From positions 11,422 through 75,421 of the forward strand of contig NZ_BAABHY010000015.1 of the NCBI RefSeq assembly GCF_039542345.1: a stretch of DNA of 64,000 bases, in the 5' to 3' direction. Every line of letters begins with the position of its first letter. Within the stretch, counting starts at the first letter, position 1. The notes under the pieces were generated by a model that searched no databases, had not been told where the DNA came from, and was given only the letters and a program-made list of their open reading frames with translations. Below, one piece after another: positions 52,675 through 61,713 of this stretch. Position numbers and translations under genes: made by a program. This DNA is from Orbus sasakiae (GTDB lineage: Bacteria > Pseudomonadota > Gammaproteobacteria > Enterobacterales > Orbaceae).

Positions 52675-53873
52675 TGAATTTTGATTCACAAACATTTAGA
52701 GCACAGTTTCCGGCGCTACAAGCTGAAAGCGTGTATTTAGACTCGGCATCAACTGCACTAAAACCCCAAATCATGATTGATGCAACGAGCCGTTATTACC
52801 AATACAATACGTCAACGATTTTAAGAAGTAAACACTCACAAGCGTTGGCATTAACGGAGCAGTTTGAACACGCTAGAGCGTTAACCGCCAAGCTAATCCA
52901 TGCACAACATCCGCAAGACATTGTTTGGACAAAAGGGGCGACAGAAGCGATCAATCTTGTTGCTCAAGGTTATGCCAGATCGCAATTAGTTGCCGCAGAT
53001 GAAATTATCGTTAGTGAACAGGAACATCACAGTAACTTAATCCCTTGGTTGCAAGTCGCTAAACAGATAGGGGCTAAAATCATTAAATGGCCGATAGAAA
53101 ATGATGGTTCTTTATCTATTGAGCGCTTACTCACATTAATCACATCAAAAACGCGCATCATTACGGTAACACAAATGTCTAATGTGACCGGTTTTATGCC
53201 AGATATTGCTGAAATCAGTCATATTGCACATCAACATAATGCTGTCATTGTGGTTGACGGTGCACAAGGTATTGTTCACCAGCCACTGGATGTACAGAAA
53301 TACGATATTGATTTTTATGCTTTTTCAGCACATAAACTGTATGGCCCAACCGGGCTTGGCATATTATATGGAAAATCACATTTATTAACCCAAATGGACT
53401 GTTGGCAAGGGGGTGGCAAAATGTTAAAAAATGCCACATTTAGCAATTTTTCAGTTGCTGATTTGCCTTATAAATTTGAAGCTGGCACCCCAAATATTGC
53501 TGCAATTATTGGCTTTTGTGCCATATTAGAATGGTTAAATACATTTAATTTGACGTTAGCCGAGCATTATACTCAACAACTGGTCAATGAGACAAAAGCT
53601 AAGCTCGAATTGATGACTGAGATAACGGTTATTAGTGTCGAAAATAGCCCATTACTGACATTTACATCGCCAACCATTCATCATGATGATATTGCGATTT
53701 TACTGAGCCAACAAGATATTGCTATTCGTAACGGTGAATTGTGTGCGCAACCCTTTATTGAAGCACTGCAATGTCAGGGCGTCATTCGCGCCTCATTTAT
53801 GCCATATAACAATCAGCACGATGCCGATAAATTGATTAATGCATTACAAAACGCGATTGATATATTAAAATAA
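52674..53873 (+). CDS. csdA: Cysteine desulfurase CsdA
   Basis: A group II (SufS-like) PLP cysteine desulfurase. The 399 residues match CsdA (E. coli 401): N-terminal F-R-A-Q-F-P-A-L and Y-L-D-S-A-S-T-A-L-K-P, PLP lysine in F-S-A-H-K-L-Y-G-P-T-G, and catalytic Cys in G-E-L-C-A-Q-P near residue 356. It passes sulfur to CsdE, encoded 26 bp downstream. In E. coli csdAE stands apart from ubiUV; here the start overlaps the ubiV stop. Confidence 0.94.
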   Translation: MNFDSQTFRAQFPALQAESVYLDSASTALKPQIMIDATSRYYQYNTSTILRSKHSQALALTEQFEHARALTAKLIHAQHPQDIVWTKGATEAINLVAQGYARSQLVAADEIIVSEQEHHSNLIPWLQVAKQIGAKIIKWPIENDGSLSIERLLTLITSKTRIITVTQMSNVTGFMPDIAEISHIAHQHNAVIVVDGAQGIVHQPLDVQKYDIDFYAFSAHKLYGPTGLGILYGKSHLLTQMDCWQGGGKMLKNATFSNFSVADLPYKFEAGTPNIAAIIGFCAILEWLNTFNLTLAEHYTQQLVNETKAKLELMTEITVISVENSPLLTFTSPTIHHDDIAILLSQQDIAIRNGELCAQPFIEALQCQGVIRASFMPYNNQHDADKLINALQNAIDILK

Positions 53874-53899
53874 CGCTCTTTGATTTTGAATTTAAAGAT

Positions 53900-54313
53900 A
53901 TGCAGCTCACCACAGATCAACTTATCACACTGTTTCAGCCGTTAACGAATTGGCAAGATCGCTATCGGCAGATTATTTTGCTAGCCAAAGCATTACCGCC
54001 CTTTCCTCGTGAATTATGCACTGAAAATAATCAGATTGATGGATGTGAAAATCGGGTATGGCTGAGTTGTCAGTTACAAAGTGAGCATACACTCACTTTT
54101 ATCGGAGACAGTGAAGGCCGGATTGTGAAAGGATTAATGGCTATCCTGTTCATTTTAGCTAATCACAAAACCGCACAACATATCATTGATACTGATTTTT
54201 TGGGTTTTCTACAACAACTTAATGTGATTAATGAGTTAAGCCAATCTAGGCAGCTTGGTATCAATAACATAATTGAACGTATGAAACAACTTGCCGCACA
54301 CAATATTGGTTAA
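53900..54313 (+). CDS. csdE: Sulfur acceptor CsdE (SufE family)
   Basis: A SufE-fold protein that takes persulfide from CsdA. The 137 residues include the acceptor cysteine in I-D-G-C-E-N-R-V-W-L (Cys49), the strongest SufE/CsdE signature. It is the last gene of the ubiU-ubiV-csdA-csdE stretch, followed by repeat copy D and convergent mrcB. Confidence 0.93.
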   Translation: MQLTTDQLITLFQPLTNWQDRYRQIILLAKALPPFPRELCTENNQIDGCENRVWLSCQLQSEHTLTFIGDSEGRIVKGLMAILFILANHKTAQHIIDTDFLGFLQQLNVINELSQSRQLGINNIIERMKQLAAHNIG

Positions 54314-54353
54314 ATAATTCGTGCGGCAGAATAAGAAGTAAGTCACATCTTAC

Positions 54354-54424
54354 AGTGTAAAAATACGTAATACATCATCATTTTTACACTATAATCATAC
54401 GTTATGACAATAATTTAACGAAAA
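54354..54424. repeat. Intergenic repeat, copy D, with an extra inverted half
   Basis: 54381-54424 is an inverted copy of the ~44-bp family (TTTTTACACTATAATCATAC at one end, TTTAACGAAAA at the other). Here its GTGTAAAAAT end is duplicated in inverted orientation: AGTGTAAAAAT (54354-54364) and ATTTTTACACT (54380-54390) form a perfect 11-bp stem with a 15-base loop. It lies between convergent csdE and mrcB and may also act as a transcription boundary. Confidence 0.6.
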
Positions 54425-54434
54425 TCGCGAATAT

Positions 54435-56768
54435 CTAAAAACCAAACATCTCTTTTAACCAGCCCGGCGCATCGCTCTGTGGTTCCTCATCGCGTGGAAC
54501 TTGGTTAAAGCCAGCACAGAGTAATGCCTTATCTGCCGTCCAAGCAGGTAATACCCTTACTCCCGCTGCATCACATTGCCAATTACCTTGTGCATTAATC
54601 GATAATAGACTGATATTTGATGGTGTATTTTGTCGCAATCGCTGCGGTGCATGTTGTGATAAATATTTCTGATAAATTTTTAATGCCCCAGACGACCCAG
54701 TGAGTTGCATCGGTTTATGGTCATCAAGCCCGACCCAAACAACAGTAACATCTTTACCATCAATGCCCACAAACCAGCTATCTCTTAAATCATTAGTTGT
54801 CCCTGTCTTGGCGGCAAGATAGGCGTCACTGTACTGATGACTTAATGTTCTAGCCGTGCCATATTCCACCACTTTTTGCATCGCAAATGTGGTTAAATAG
54901 GCAGCTTGTGCTGAAACAGCTTGTTGTGCATTCGGATAACTTTGGTAAATTAATTCACCTTTATCAGAAACCACATACCGCAATACACTTAAATTGGCTT
55001 TTTTACCGGTATTTCCTATGACTTGATACATTTGGGCTGTTTCAAGTGGCGTCAGCTCTAAAGTCCCTAAAAAGCGTGATGGTACCGCTTTAATTTCTGC
55101 TTTTGGTACACCGAGTGATAACAATGTTTTTTCACTAGCCGCTAACCCTATCGACATACCTAAATTGACAGATGGCACATTGAGAGATTTAGCCAATGCA
55201 TCCACTAACATCACTTGATTACTATACTGTTTATCAAAGTTTTTAGGTTCCCACACCGTACGGCTATCAACTTTTATGCTTAATGGCTTGTCATCTAACC
55301 ATGTATTTAATTGGTAGTGTTCTGGTTGACTTAACGCAGTCAAATACGTCGGCGGTTTTGCCAATGAACCAATAGGGCGACGAGCATATAGCGCGCGATT
55401 AAAGCCGGCATAATGCGGATCAGCACTGCCAATCAATGCTCTCACTTCACCTGTTTGCCTATCAACAATCGTGACAGCAGTTTGTAGCTCATTTTTTTTG
55501 GTCAACGCTCTTAGTCTTGCCATCTCTTCAGTAACCGCATTTTCTGCTGCATTTTGCACAACAGGATCAAAGGTTGTGAAAATCTTCATCCCAGACAAAT
55601 AATTGGCTTGTTCGCCAAGTTGTTCCCTAAGTGACTGCCTAACTAATTGCATAAAAGCCGGTTGTGGAGAAATAACCCCACCCTTTGGCAATACCGCTAA
55701 CGGACGTTGCTTTAAAAGTTCATACAGTTCATCATCGATAATATTGTGATCTTTGATGAGCTTTAATACCACATTACGCCGTTCTAACGCGTTATTGGGT
55801 CTGGTCCATGGGTTATAGACTGATGCCCCTTTTACCATCCCAACAAGTAAGGCTTGTTGATCCAGTGTTAATTCATTCACTGGTCGCCCAAAATAATAGA
55901 TACTCGCCAGTGGGAAACCATGAATTTCTTCATCAACGTTTTGCCCAAGATAGACTTCATTTAAATAGAGTTCAAGGATTCGCTCTTTGCTATAACGGGA
56001 GTCTAAAATGATCGCCATATAAGCTTCACGAATTTTTCGTGTATAAGAACGTTCATTAGTTAAAAATAAATTTTTGACTAGCTGCTGAGTTAATGTACTG
56101 CCGCCTTGTACAGTGCGCCCGGTGGTTAAATTGGCATAAATCGCCCTAAAAATGGAGTAAACGCTCACACCATCATGTTCATAAAACCGCCGATCTTCAG
56201 TTGCGACTAATGTTTGTACTAATGAATCAGGAAAATCTTTTAATGGCACAAATAAACGCTGTTCATTGTTTGGGGAATGAAGCATCGTTATCAGTTTAGG
56301 GTCAATGCGTAAAACACCAAAATCACGACCTGAATCAATATTGGTGATTCGAGCAATGCCATATTGGTTAAATTTAATTTTGGCGCGAAATGCCGGTTCT
56401 TCAATATCGGGGAAGTAAAATGGCCGACGATATATCTCAATACTATCATCATTGACGACAAATTCACCTGGCCTTGAGGCGACTAAGACTTGACGGTACT
56501 GGGCACCATTTAAAATCGATATAATTTCATCTTTACTGCGATTTTCATCGGGTTCTAATTCGATGATTTGGCCATACACTGCCGCAGGCAGTTCCCAAAC
56601 ATTACCGTCGATACGCTCTTTAATCTGTTGATCTAAATAAATACCATACACAATGGTGATTGCAGCAACCACAAGAAAAACTTTTAGAACTAAAAAACCG
56701 AATCGTCTTTTTAAGCTAACCTGTTTTGTTTTGTTTTTTTTGCTTGTTTTTTTAGCTTTCTTATTCAA
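54435..56768 (-). CDS. mrcB: Penicillin-binding protein 1B
   Basis: A bifunctional class A PBP that polymerises and cross-links peptidoglycan. It has a basic cytoplasmic start, one membrane anchor (about 24-44), a UB2H-like domain, a GT51 glycosyltransferase (catalytic Glu191 in A-T-E-D-R-R-F-Y-E-H-D-G; Q-G-G-S-T-L-T-Q-Q) and a transpeptidase with active Ser468 in G-S-L-A-K-P, S-L-N, and K-T-G-T-T-N. Length is 777 against 844 in E. coli, mainly through a shorter cytoplasmic tail. The usual activator LpoB is not in the window. It is divergent from sfsA. Confidence 0.95.
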   Translation of the reverse strand: MNKKAKKTSKKNKTKQVSLKRRFGFLVLKVFLVVAAITIVYGIYLDQQIKERIDGNVWELPAAVYGQIIELEPDENRSKDEIISILNGAQYRQVLVASRPGEFVVNDDSIEIYRRPFYFPDIEEPAFRAKIKFNQYGIARITNIDSGRDFGVLRIDPKLITMLHSPNNEQRLFVPLKDFPDSLVQTLVATEDRRFYEHDGVSVYSIFRAIYANLTTGRTVQGGSTLTQQLVKNLFLTNERSYTRKIREAYMAIILDSRYSKERILELYLNEVYLGQNVDEEIHGFPLASIYYFGRPVNELTLDQQALLVGMVKGASVYNPWTRPNNALERRNVVLKLIKDHNIIDDELYELLKQRPLAVLPKGGVISPQPAFMQLVRQSLREQLGEQANYLSGMKIFTTFDPVVQNAAENAVTEEMARLRALTKKNELQTAVTIVDRQTGEVRALIGSADPHYAGFNRALYARRPIGSLAKPPTYLTALSQPEHYQLNTWLDDKPLSIKVDSRTVWEPKNFDKQYSNQVMLVDALAKSLNVPSVNLGMSIGLAASEKTLLSLGVPKAEIKAVPSRFLGTLELTPLETAQMYQVIGNTGKKANLSVLRYVVSDKGELIYQSYPNAQQAVSAQAAYLTTFAMQKVVEYGTARTLSHQYSDAYLAAKTGTTNDLRDSWFVGIDGKDVTVVWVGLDDHKPMQLTGSSGALKIYQKYLSQHAPQRLRQNTPSNISLLSINAQGNWQCDAAGVRVLPAWTADKALLCAGFNQVPRDEEPQSDAPGWLKEMFGF

Positions 56769-56840
56769 CGCTTATCCATTCCATCACAATCATAATGAAG
56801 TTATGTATAATAGCACAAATTCTTTTATATTGAGTAGAGT

Positions 56841-57554
56841 ATGCATTTTCCATCACCACTGCAGTCAGGTGTTTTAATCAAACGTTATAAGCGTTTTTTA
56901 GCTGATATATTACTGCCTACTAATGAGATAATTACGATTCACTGTGCAAATACGGGTGCTATGACAGGCTGTGCAAATCCAGGCGATCACGTTTGGTATT
57001 CAACCTCTGATAATCCAAAACGTAAATTACCTTACAGTTGGGAATTGACTCATACGCATGACAAATATTGGATTTGTGTGAATACCAGCAGAGCAAACCA
57101 CATTGTTAAAGACGCTATTTTGGCAAATAAGATCGCACAATTAGCACAATATGAAACACTCCAATCTGAAGTGAAATACGGTCAGGAAAATAGCCGTATT
57201 GATTTACTACTCTGTGATAAAACCCATGGCGATTGCTATGTCGAAGTGAAATCCGTGACACTATTTGATGCGAAAAATCAATTTGGGTATTTTCCCGATG
57301 CGGTAACAACGCGTGGACAAAAACATTTGCGTGAACTCATATTTATGGCGCAGCAAGGTAAACGTGCAGTGGTCTTTTTTATGGTATTACACACAGGGAT
57401 TACGTATTTTTCCCCCGCCAAACACATTGACCCTATCTATAATCAATTACTAAAAGAAGCGATAAATCATGGCGTTGAAGTCTTATGCTACAACGCGGCG
57501 ATATCAACTCAAGCAATAACGTTAAACCAACCTATTCCGGTTATTATTGATTAG
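56841..57554 (+). CDS. sfsA: SfsA, sugar fermentation stimulation protein homolog
   Basis: A 237-residue SfsA protein (E. coli 234), with an OB-fold-like N-terminus and a nuclease-like domain. Conserved blocks are L-I-K-R-Y-K-R-F-L-A-D, H-C-A-N-T-G-A-M-T-G-C, S-E-V-K-Y-G-x-E-x-S-R-I-D and Y-F-P-D-A-V-T-T-R-G-Q-K-H-L-R-E-L. The biochemical role is unclear. Its 3' end overlaps convergent mepM by 11 bases. Confidence 0.94.
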   Translation: MHFPSPLQSGVLIKRYKRFLADILLPTNEIITIHCANTGAMTGCANPGDHVWYSTSDNPKRKLPYSWELTHTHDKYWICVNTSRANHIVKDAILANKIAQLAQYETLQSEVKYGQENSRIDLLLCDKTHGDCYVEVKSVTLFDAKNQFGYFPDAVTTRGQKHLRELIFMAQQGKRAVVFFMVLHTGITYFSPAKHIDPIYNQLLKEAINHGVEVLCYNAAISTQAITLNQPIPVIID

Positions 57555-58947
57555 TTTGCGCAGTTTCTGTTGATTCAGAAGCAAACGCTAACTTAGGTTT
57601 AATCGTTTTAAACTGTTCTAAGAATGTGGTCTTTGATTTTCCGGTTAAGCCATCTGATACAGGTAAATTTGCAGTTAATGGATTAACAGGCTTGCCATCA
57701 ATGTGCAGTTCATAGTGTAAATGTGGACCGGTTGAACGCCCTGTATTACCCGATAAACCAATTTTGTCGCCTTTTTTAACCTGCTGACCGGCTTTTACCA
57801 AAATCTTGTCTAAATGCATATACTTCGTTGTATACTGACGCCCATGACGAATTGCGATAAAGTTACCCGCAGAACCACTATACTTCGCGATGACAACTTC
57901 ACCTTCACCCACTGATAATACAGGGGTACCTCTTGATACCGCAAAATCAACACCGTTGTGTGGTGCAATTTTACGCGTCACTGGGTGTAAACGTCTTGGA
58001 TTAAATGGTGATGAAACTCTGGCTTGTTTTTCAAGTGGATAACGTAAGAAACTTTGCGATAAGCTACCACCATTCATATCATAGTAGTGACCATCTTCAG
58101 CCAAAATAGCATAATAATCTTTACTGCCATTTTTAATTCTTACGGCAAGTAATTGGCTATTTTCATGCTTATTATCAAACATTTCTCTTGATAAAAGAAC
58201 CGAGAATTTATCACCCTTTTGTAAGCGTCTAAAATCAAATTGCCATTGTAACGCCTTCGTAATGGTTGCGATTTCATTACTGGTTAATCCTAAATTCCTC
58301 GCATCAACCACAAAGTTAGAGTCAATCACACCATTAATACTAAATGGTTGCCATATACCTTCACGAGTTTCTGTCCGTTCAGTAAACTTATCACCCGCAC
58401 GTTCATAAATACGCACATTATTATTTGAGATAACCCAGTTAAAGGTTTTTAAATTATGTTCAGCGTCAGTTACCCAACTGATTTGTTGGCCGATTCTTAA
58501 ATTTGCAAGCTGCTTGTACTGCTTAGTTAATAAGTAAATATCGCTACGATTGACGCCATACTGCATCATAATACCGTATAAGGTATCGCCACGCCCAACC
58601 ATATACTGTACCGTGTTATCTTCTTGTGAAATGACTTCATCGATTTCATCTTTGACAATATCATCTTCTGGTTTTGGTTGGTCTAGAGATTCAGAAACTT
58701 GCTGTTCTTGCGAGGTACGATCATCGACAATTTCTAAGGTCGCATTACCCACAATAGCGGGTAAGCGTTCATTTTCGAGTACAGTTGTTTGCACTTGTGG
58801 AGTAAGTGGAATATAAATTGTACGATCTGGATTGAGGGGACGCCACAATAAAGAAAATAAAACAATAATAATCAAAACACCTAATATTGTCATGTAAGGA
58901 ATTTTAACTTCATTACCGACAATATTAGATGGCTCAGTCTGCTGCAC
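57544..58947 (-). CDS. mepM: Murein DD-endopeptidase MepM
   Basis: A periplasmic M23-family zinc peptidase that cuts peptide cross-links so the wall can expand. It has a membrane anchor (about 20-38), a LysM/OapA-like segment (113-160, V-G-R-G-D-T-L-Y-G-I-M), then the M23 domain with zinc ligands His330 and Asp334 (P-H-N-G-V-D-F) and H-L-H-Y-E-L-H (409-415). Length is 467 (E. coli 440). It follows znuA by 34 bp as in enterics (yebA-znuA), and could share its zinc-responsive transcript; read-through is inference. Confidence 0.95.
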   Translation of the reverse strand: MQQTEPSNIVGNEVKIPYMTILGVLIIIVLFSLLWRPLNPDRTIYIPLTPQVQTTVLENERLPAIVGNATLEIVDDRTSQEQQVSESLDQPKPEDDIVKDEIDEVISQEDNTVQYMVGRGDTLYGIMMQYGVNRSDIYLLTKQYKQLANLRIGQQISWVTDAEHNLKTFNWVISNNNVRIYERAGDKFTERTETREGIWQPFSINGVIDSNFVVDARNLGLTSNEIATITKALQWQFDFRRLQKGDKFSVLLSREMFDNKHENSQLLAVRIKNGSKDYYAILAEDGHYYDMNGGSLSQSFLRYPLEKQARVSSPFNPRRLHPVTRKIAPHNGVDFAVSRGTPVLSVGEGEVVIAKYSGSAGNFIAIRHGRQYTTKYMHLDKILVKAGQQVKKGDKIGLSGNTGRSTGPHLHYELHIDGKPVNPLTANLPVSDGLTGKSKTTFLEQFKTIKPKLAFASESTETAQTNQ

Positions 58948-58981
58948 TCGAATAACCTTTTATTTAATTATAATTTTTAGC

Positions 58982-59953
58982 TCATTCTAAACAATTTAGG
59001 TATTGTTGTGTCAATTTTAATAAAAATTTACAATAGGCGTCTTTCGAGATCTCGACATCCATTCCTAATGGATCAAGCTCGCCAACTTTAACATCTGTAC
59101 CATCAACCAGTTTATTAATAATGGCAGGACTAAATTGAGGCTCCCTGAAAACACAGACTGCATGTTTATTATTTAACTCGTTTTGGATCTCAGACACTTT
59201 CTTAACACCAGGCTGAATAGCTGGGTTAATGGTGAAACTACCTAAATTATTTAGTTTAAACTCTGATTCAAAATAACCATATGCATCATGGAATACAAAA
59301 TAGCCCTTATTTTGTACGTTATTGAGTTTTTTTGCAATAATTTGTTCAGTTTCTTTTAACTGTTTGAGGAAAACATTTAAATTTTGGTCAATTTTTGCTG
59401 CTTTATCCGGGTAGATCGCAACCAATTTATCATGAATAATTTGAGCCGTTACCGCAGCAATTTTTGGTGATAACCAAATGTGCATGTCAAATTCACCATG
59501 ATGATGATCGTGAGCGGCATGATCATGGCCATGATCATGACCGTGGTCGTGCTCATCTTCATCTTCATCTTCATCTTCGTCTTCATGTTCATGGCTATGT
59601 CCAGCACGTAATAAAGCTTTCACTTTAGCATCATCAGCTAACTCAAGTTGCTTGCTGCTATCAATACTTCGTAATAAGCCAGGTAAAAATGTTTCCATAT
59701 CATCACCAATCCAGATGATTAAATCTGCTGATTTTAATTTCACTAAATCAGAAGGTTTAAGTGAATAGGTATGGGGTGAAGCACCATCGGGTAATAATAT
59801 TTGTGTCTCAGTCACACCATCAGTAAGTGCAGCGGTAATAAAACCAATGGGTTTAACGGAGGTAATAACCTTTGCTTGCACGTAAGATATCGGTAAGCAG
59901 AAACTAAAAACAGCTAAAAAAGCAAATTTTTTAATAAAATTACGTTTAAACAT
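58982..59953 (-). CDS. znuA: ZnuA, periplasmic zinc-binding protein
   Basis: The solute-binding protein of the high-affinity zinc importer ZnuABC. A signal peptide (1-27, cleaved after V-Q-A) precedes the binding fold, with zinc ligands His61 (S-P-H-T-Y), His158 (D-M-H-I-W) and His in F-H-D-A-Y-G-Y-F. The flexible metal-collecting loop (about 119-152) starts with H-S-H-E-H-E, runs through six Asp-Glu repeats and continues with alternating His-Asp/Gly. It is divergent from znuCB across a Zur box. Confidence 0.95.
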   Translation of the reverse strand: MFKRNFIKKFAFLAVFSFCLPISYVQAKVITSVKPIGFITAALTDGVTETQILLPDGASPHTYSLKPSDLVKLKSADLIIWIGDDMETFLPGLLRSIDSSKQLELADDAKVKALLRAGHSHEHEDEDEDEDEDEHDHGHDHGHDHAAHDHHHGEFDMHIWLSPKIAAVTAQIIHDKLVAIYPDKAAKIDQNLNVFLKQLKETEQIIAKKLNNVQNKGYFVFHDAYGYFESEFKLNNLGSFTINPAIQPGVKKVSEIQNELNNKHAVCVFREPQFSPAIINKLVDGTDVKVGELDPLGMDVEISKDAYCKFLLKLTQQYLNCLE

Positions 59954-59986
59954 ATATAATACTCTTATTCATAAAAGGAATTGTTA

Positions 59987-60001
59987 TGTTATAATATAAC
60001 A
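59987..60001. promoter_or_regulatory. Zur box
   Basis: TGTTATAATATAACA is a perfect inverted repeat about a central A and matches the core of the enteric Zur consensus (TGTTATANTATAACA). It lies between the divergent znuA and znuCB starts and should repress both when zinc is plentiful. Confidence 0.88.
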
Positions 60002-60029
60002 ATGTTTTGCACAAGAAATTTAATATATT

Positions 60030-60788
60030 ATGCAACCACTCGTTACTGTCAAAAATATTTTTGTTGAGTTTAATCAACAAAGTGTTCTTGAAAACATCTC
60101 ATTTTCAATTGAAATGGGTAAAATTATCACATTATTAGGGCCCAATGGGGCTGGTAAATCAACACTTGTTAAATTGGTGCTCGGTTTAATTCAACCCACC
60201 AAAGGGACCATTACTCGACAACCTCATTTAACTATTGGTTATGTACCGCAAAAATTAAAGCTTGATACAACCTTGCCATTAACGGTAAAACGTTTCATTA
60301 AATTGAATAAAAATATTAACGATAAAGATATCATGAATATTTTACACCGCGTTAATGCCGCTAACTTGATCAACAAAACTATGCATCAACTATCTGGTGG
60401 TGAAATGCAACGTGTTTTATTGGCTCAAGCCTTAATCAAAAAACCCCAATTATTGATTTTAGATGAACCAACGCAAGGGGTTGATGTTAATGGTCAACTT
60501 TCGTTATATAACCTCATTGCCAATGCAAAAAATGAATTTAATTGTGCGGTATTAATGGTATCGCATGATTTGCACCTAGTGATGGCGAAAACAGATGAAG
60601 TGATTTGTATTAATAAACACATCTGTTGCGTGGGTACACCGGCATTAGTTTCAACTGACCCTGAATTTATCGCTTTATTTGGTCGAAGTGCAGCAAATCA
60701 ACTTGCTATTTATAAACATCATTCACACCAACATCAGTATCATGGCAGAATTGAATTACCAACGTTTGGAGCAAATAAACATGTTTGA
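60030..60788 (+). CDS. znuC: ZnuC, zinc ABC transporter ATPase
   Basis: The ATP-binding subunit of ZnuABC. Walker A is G-P-N-G-A-G-K-S-T (about 37-45), the signature is L-S-G-G-E-M-Q-R-V, Walker B L-L-I-L-D-E-P-T-Q-G-V-D, and the switch His lies in S-H-D-L-H. The His-rich C-terminal tail (H-H-S-H-Q-H-Q-Y-H-G) is common in ZnuC. Its last codons overlap the znuB start by 8 bases. Confidence 0.96.
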   Translation: MQPLVTVKNIFVEFNQQSVLENISFSIEMGKIITLLGPNGAGKSTLVKLVLGLIQPTKGTITRQPHLTIGYVPQKLKLDTTLPLTVKRFIKLNKNINDKDIMNILHRVNAANLINKTMHQLSGGEMQRVLLAQALIKKPQLLILDEPTQGVDVNGQLSLYNLIANAKNEFNCAVLMVSHDLHLVMAKTDEVICINKHICCVGTPALVSTDPEFIALFGRSAANQLAIYKHHSHQHQYHGRIELPTFGANKHV

Positions 60789-61581
60789 GTTATTATTAGC
60801 ACCGTTGATCGTTGGACTGGCCTTATCACTCATTACCGGCCCACTCGGTTCATTTGTTGTCTGGCGTAAAATGTCATATTTTGGTGATACACTCTCCCAT
60901 GCGGCACTGCTCGGGATTGCATTTGGCTTTTTACTTAACGTTAATCCATTTTATGCAGTTATCTTTATCACCATTATTTTAGCCATCGCATTAGTCTATT
61001 TAGAATCACAACAAAAATTAGCAATTGATACGCTATTGGGTATTTTAGCGCATAGCTCACTTTCGCTAGGTGTCGTAGTGATCAGTTTGATGCGAAATAT
61101 TCGTGTCGATTTGATGGGATACTTATTTGGTGATTTATTATCAATTACCTATAGTGATGTCTATTTTATTATGGGTGGTATTGTTATTGTTGGCGCTATT
61201 TTATTTTTTAACTGGAATCGTTTTTTGTATGTCACGGTCAGCGAAGAGCTGGCCTTTAGCAATGGCATCAATATTGTTAAAAATAAACTTTTGTTAACAT
61301 TAATTTTGGCCTTAACCATCGGCCTTTCAATGAAATTTGTTGGTGCATTAATTATCACATCGCTTTTAATTATTCCTGCTGCAACCGCACGTTTTTATGC
61401 AAAAACACCAGAACAAATGGCCTTATTTGCCATAGTGATAGGTTGGCTTTCTGTTATTGGAGGGCTGATGCTTTCGGCTTACTATGATACACCGACAGGC
61501 CCCTCAGTGGTAATTGTTAATGCTTCGTTATTTGTGATGTCTTTAATGATAACTAAGTTACTTAAATTCAATATCAATTAA
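60781..61581 (+). CDS. znuB: ZnuB, zinc ABC transporter permease
   Basis: The membrane subunit of ZnuABC, 266 residues (E. coli 261) with about eight hydrophobic segments. Typical blocks are V-W-R-K-M-S-Y-F-G-D-T-L-S-H-A-A-L-L-G and the closing region P-A-A-T-A-R. The frame extends upstream within znuC, but ATG 60781, inside the znuC stop region, gives the family start M-F-E-L-L-L-A-P. Confidence 0.95.
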   Translation: MFELLLAPLIVGLALSLITGPLGSFVVWRKMSYFGDTLSHAALLGIAFGFLLNVNPFYAVIFITIILAIALVYLESQQKLAIDTLLGILAHSSLSLGVVVISLMRNIRVDLMGYLFGDLLSITYSDVYFIMGGIVIVGAILFFNWNRFLYVTVSEELAFSNGINIVKNKLLLTLILALTIGLSMKFVGALIITSLLIIPAATARFYAKTPEQMALFAIVIGWLSVIGGLMLSAYYDTPTGPSVVIVNASLFVMSLMITKLLKFNIN

Positions 61582-61588
61582 TTATTCC

Positions 61589-61665
61589 TATCCGTTTGGC
61601 AAAAGGACACAATAAAATGGGAGTCTGCTCCCATTATGACTTCAATATTCTTTGCCAAACAGATA
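61589..61665. repeat. Nested inverted repeat between znuB and comM
   Basis: Outer 15-base arms (61589-61603 and 61651-61665, one mismatch; core GTTTGGCAAA/TTTGCCAAAC) enclose a second perfect 8-bp hairpin AATGGGAG/CTCCCATT (61616-61635). The element begins 8 bases after the znuB stop. It has no terminal T-run. Confidence 0.6.
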
Positions 61666-61713
61666 AGTCGGATAAATTAACATTATCTAAATAATGATTT
61701 GGTTTATTCATCT

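Noticed and set aside
59553..59588. Phase-variable switch in znuA
   Set aside because: The repeat unit is six bases, so changes keep the reading frame; it can alter loop length but not switch the gene off.
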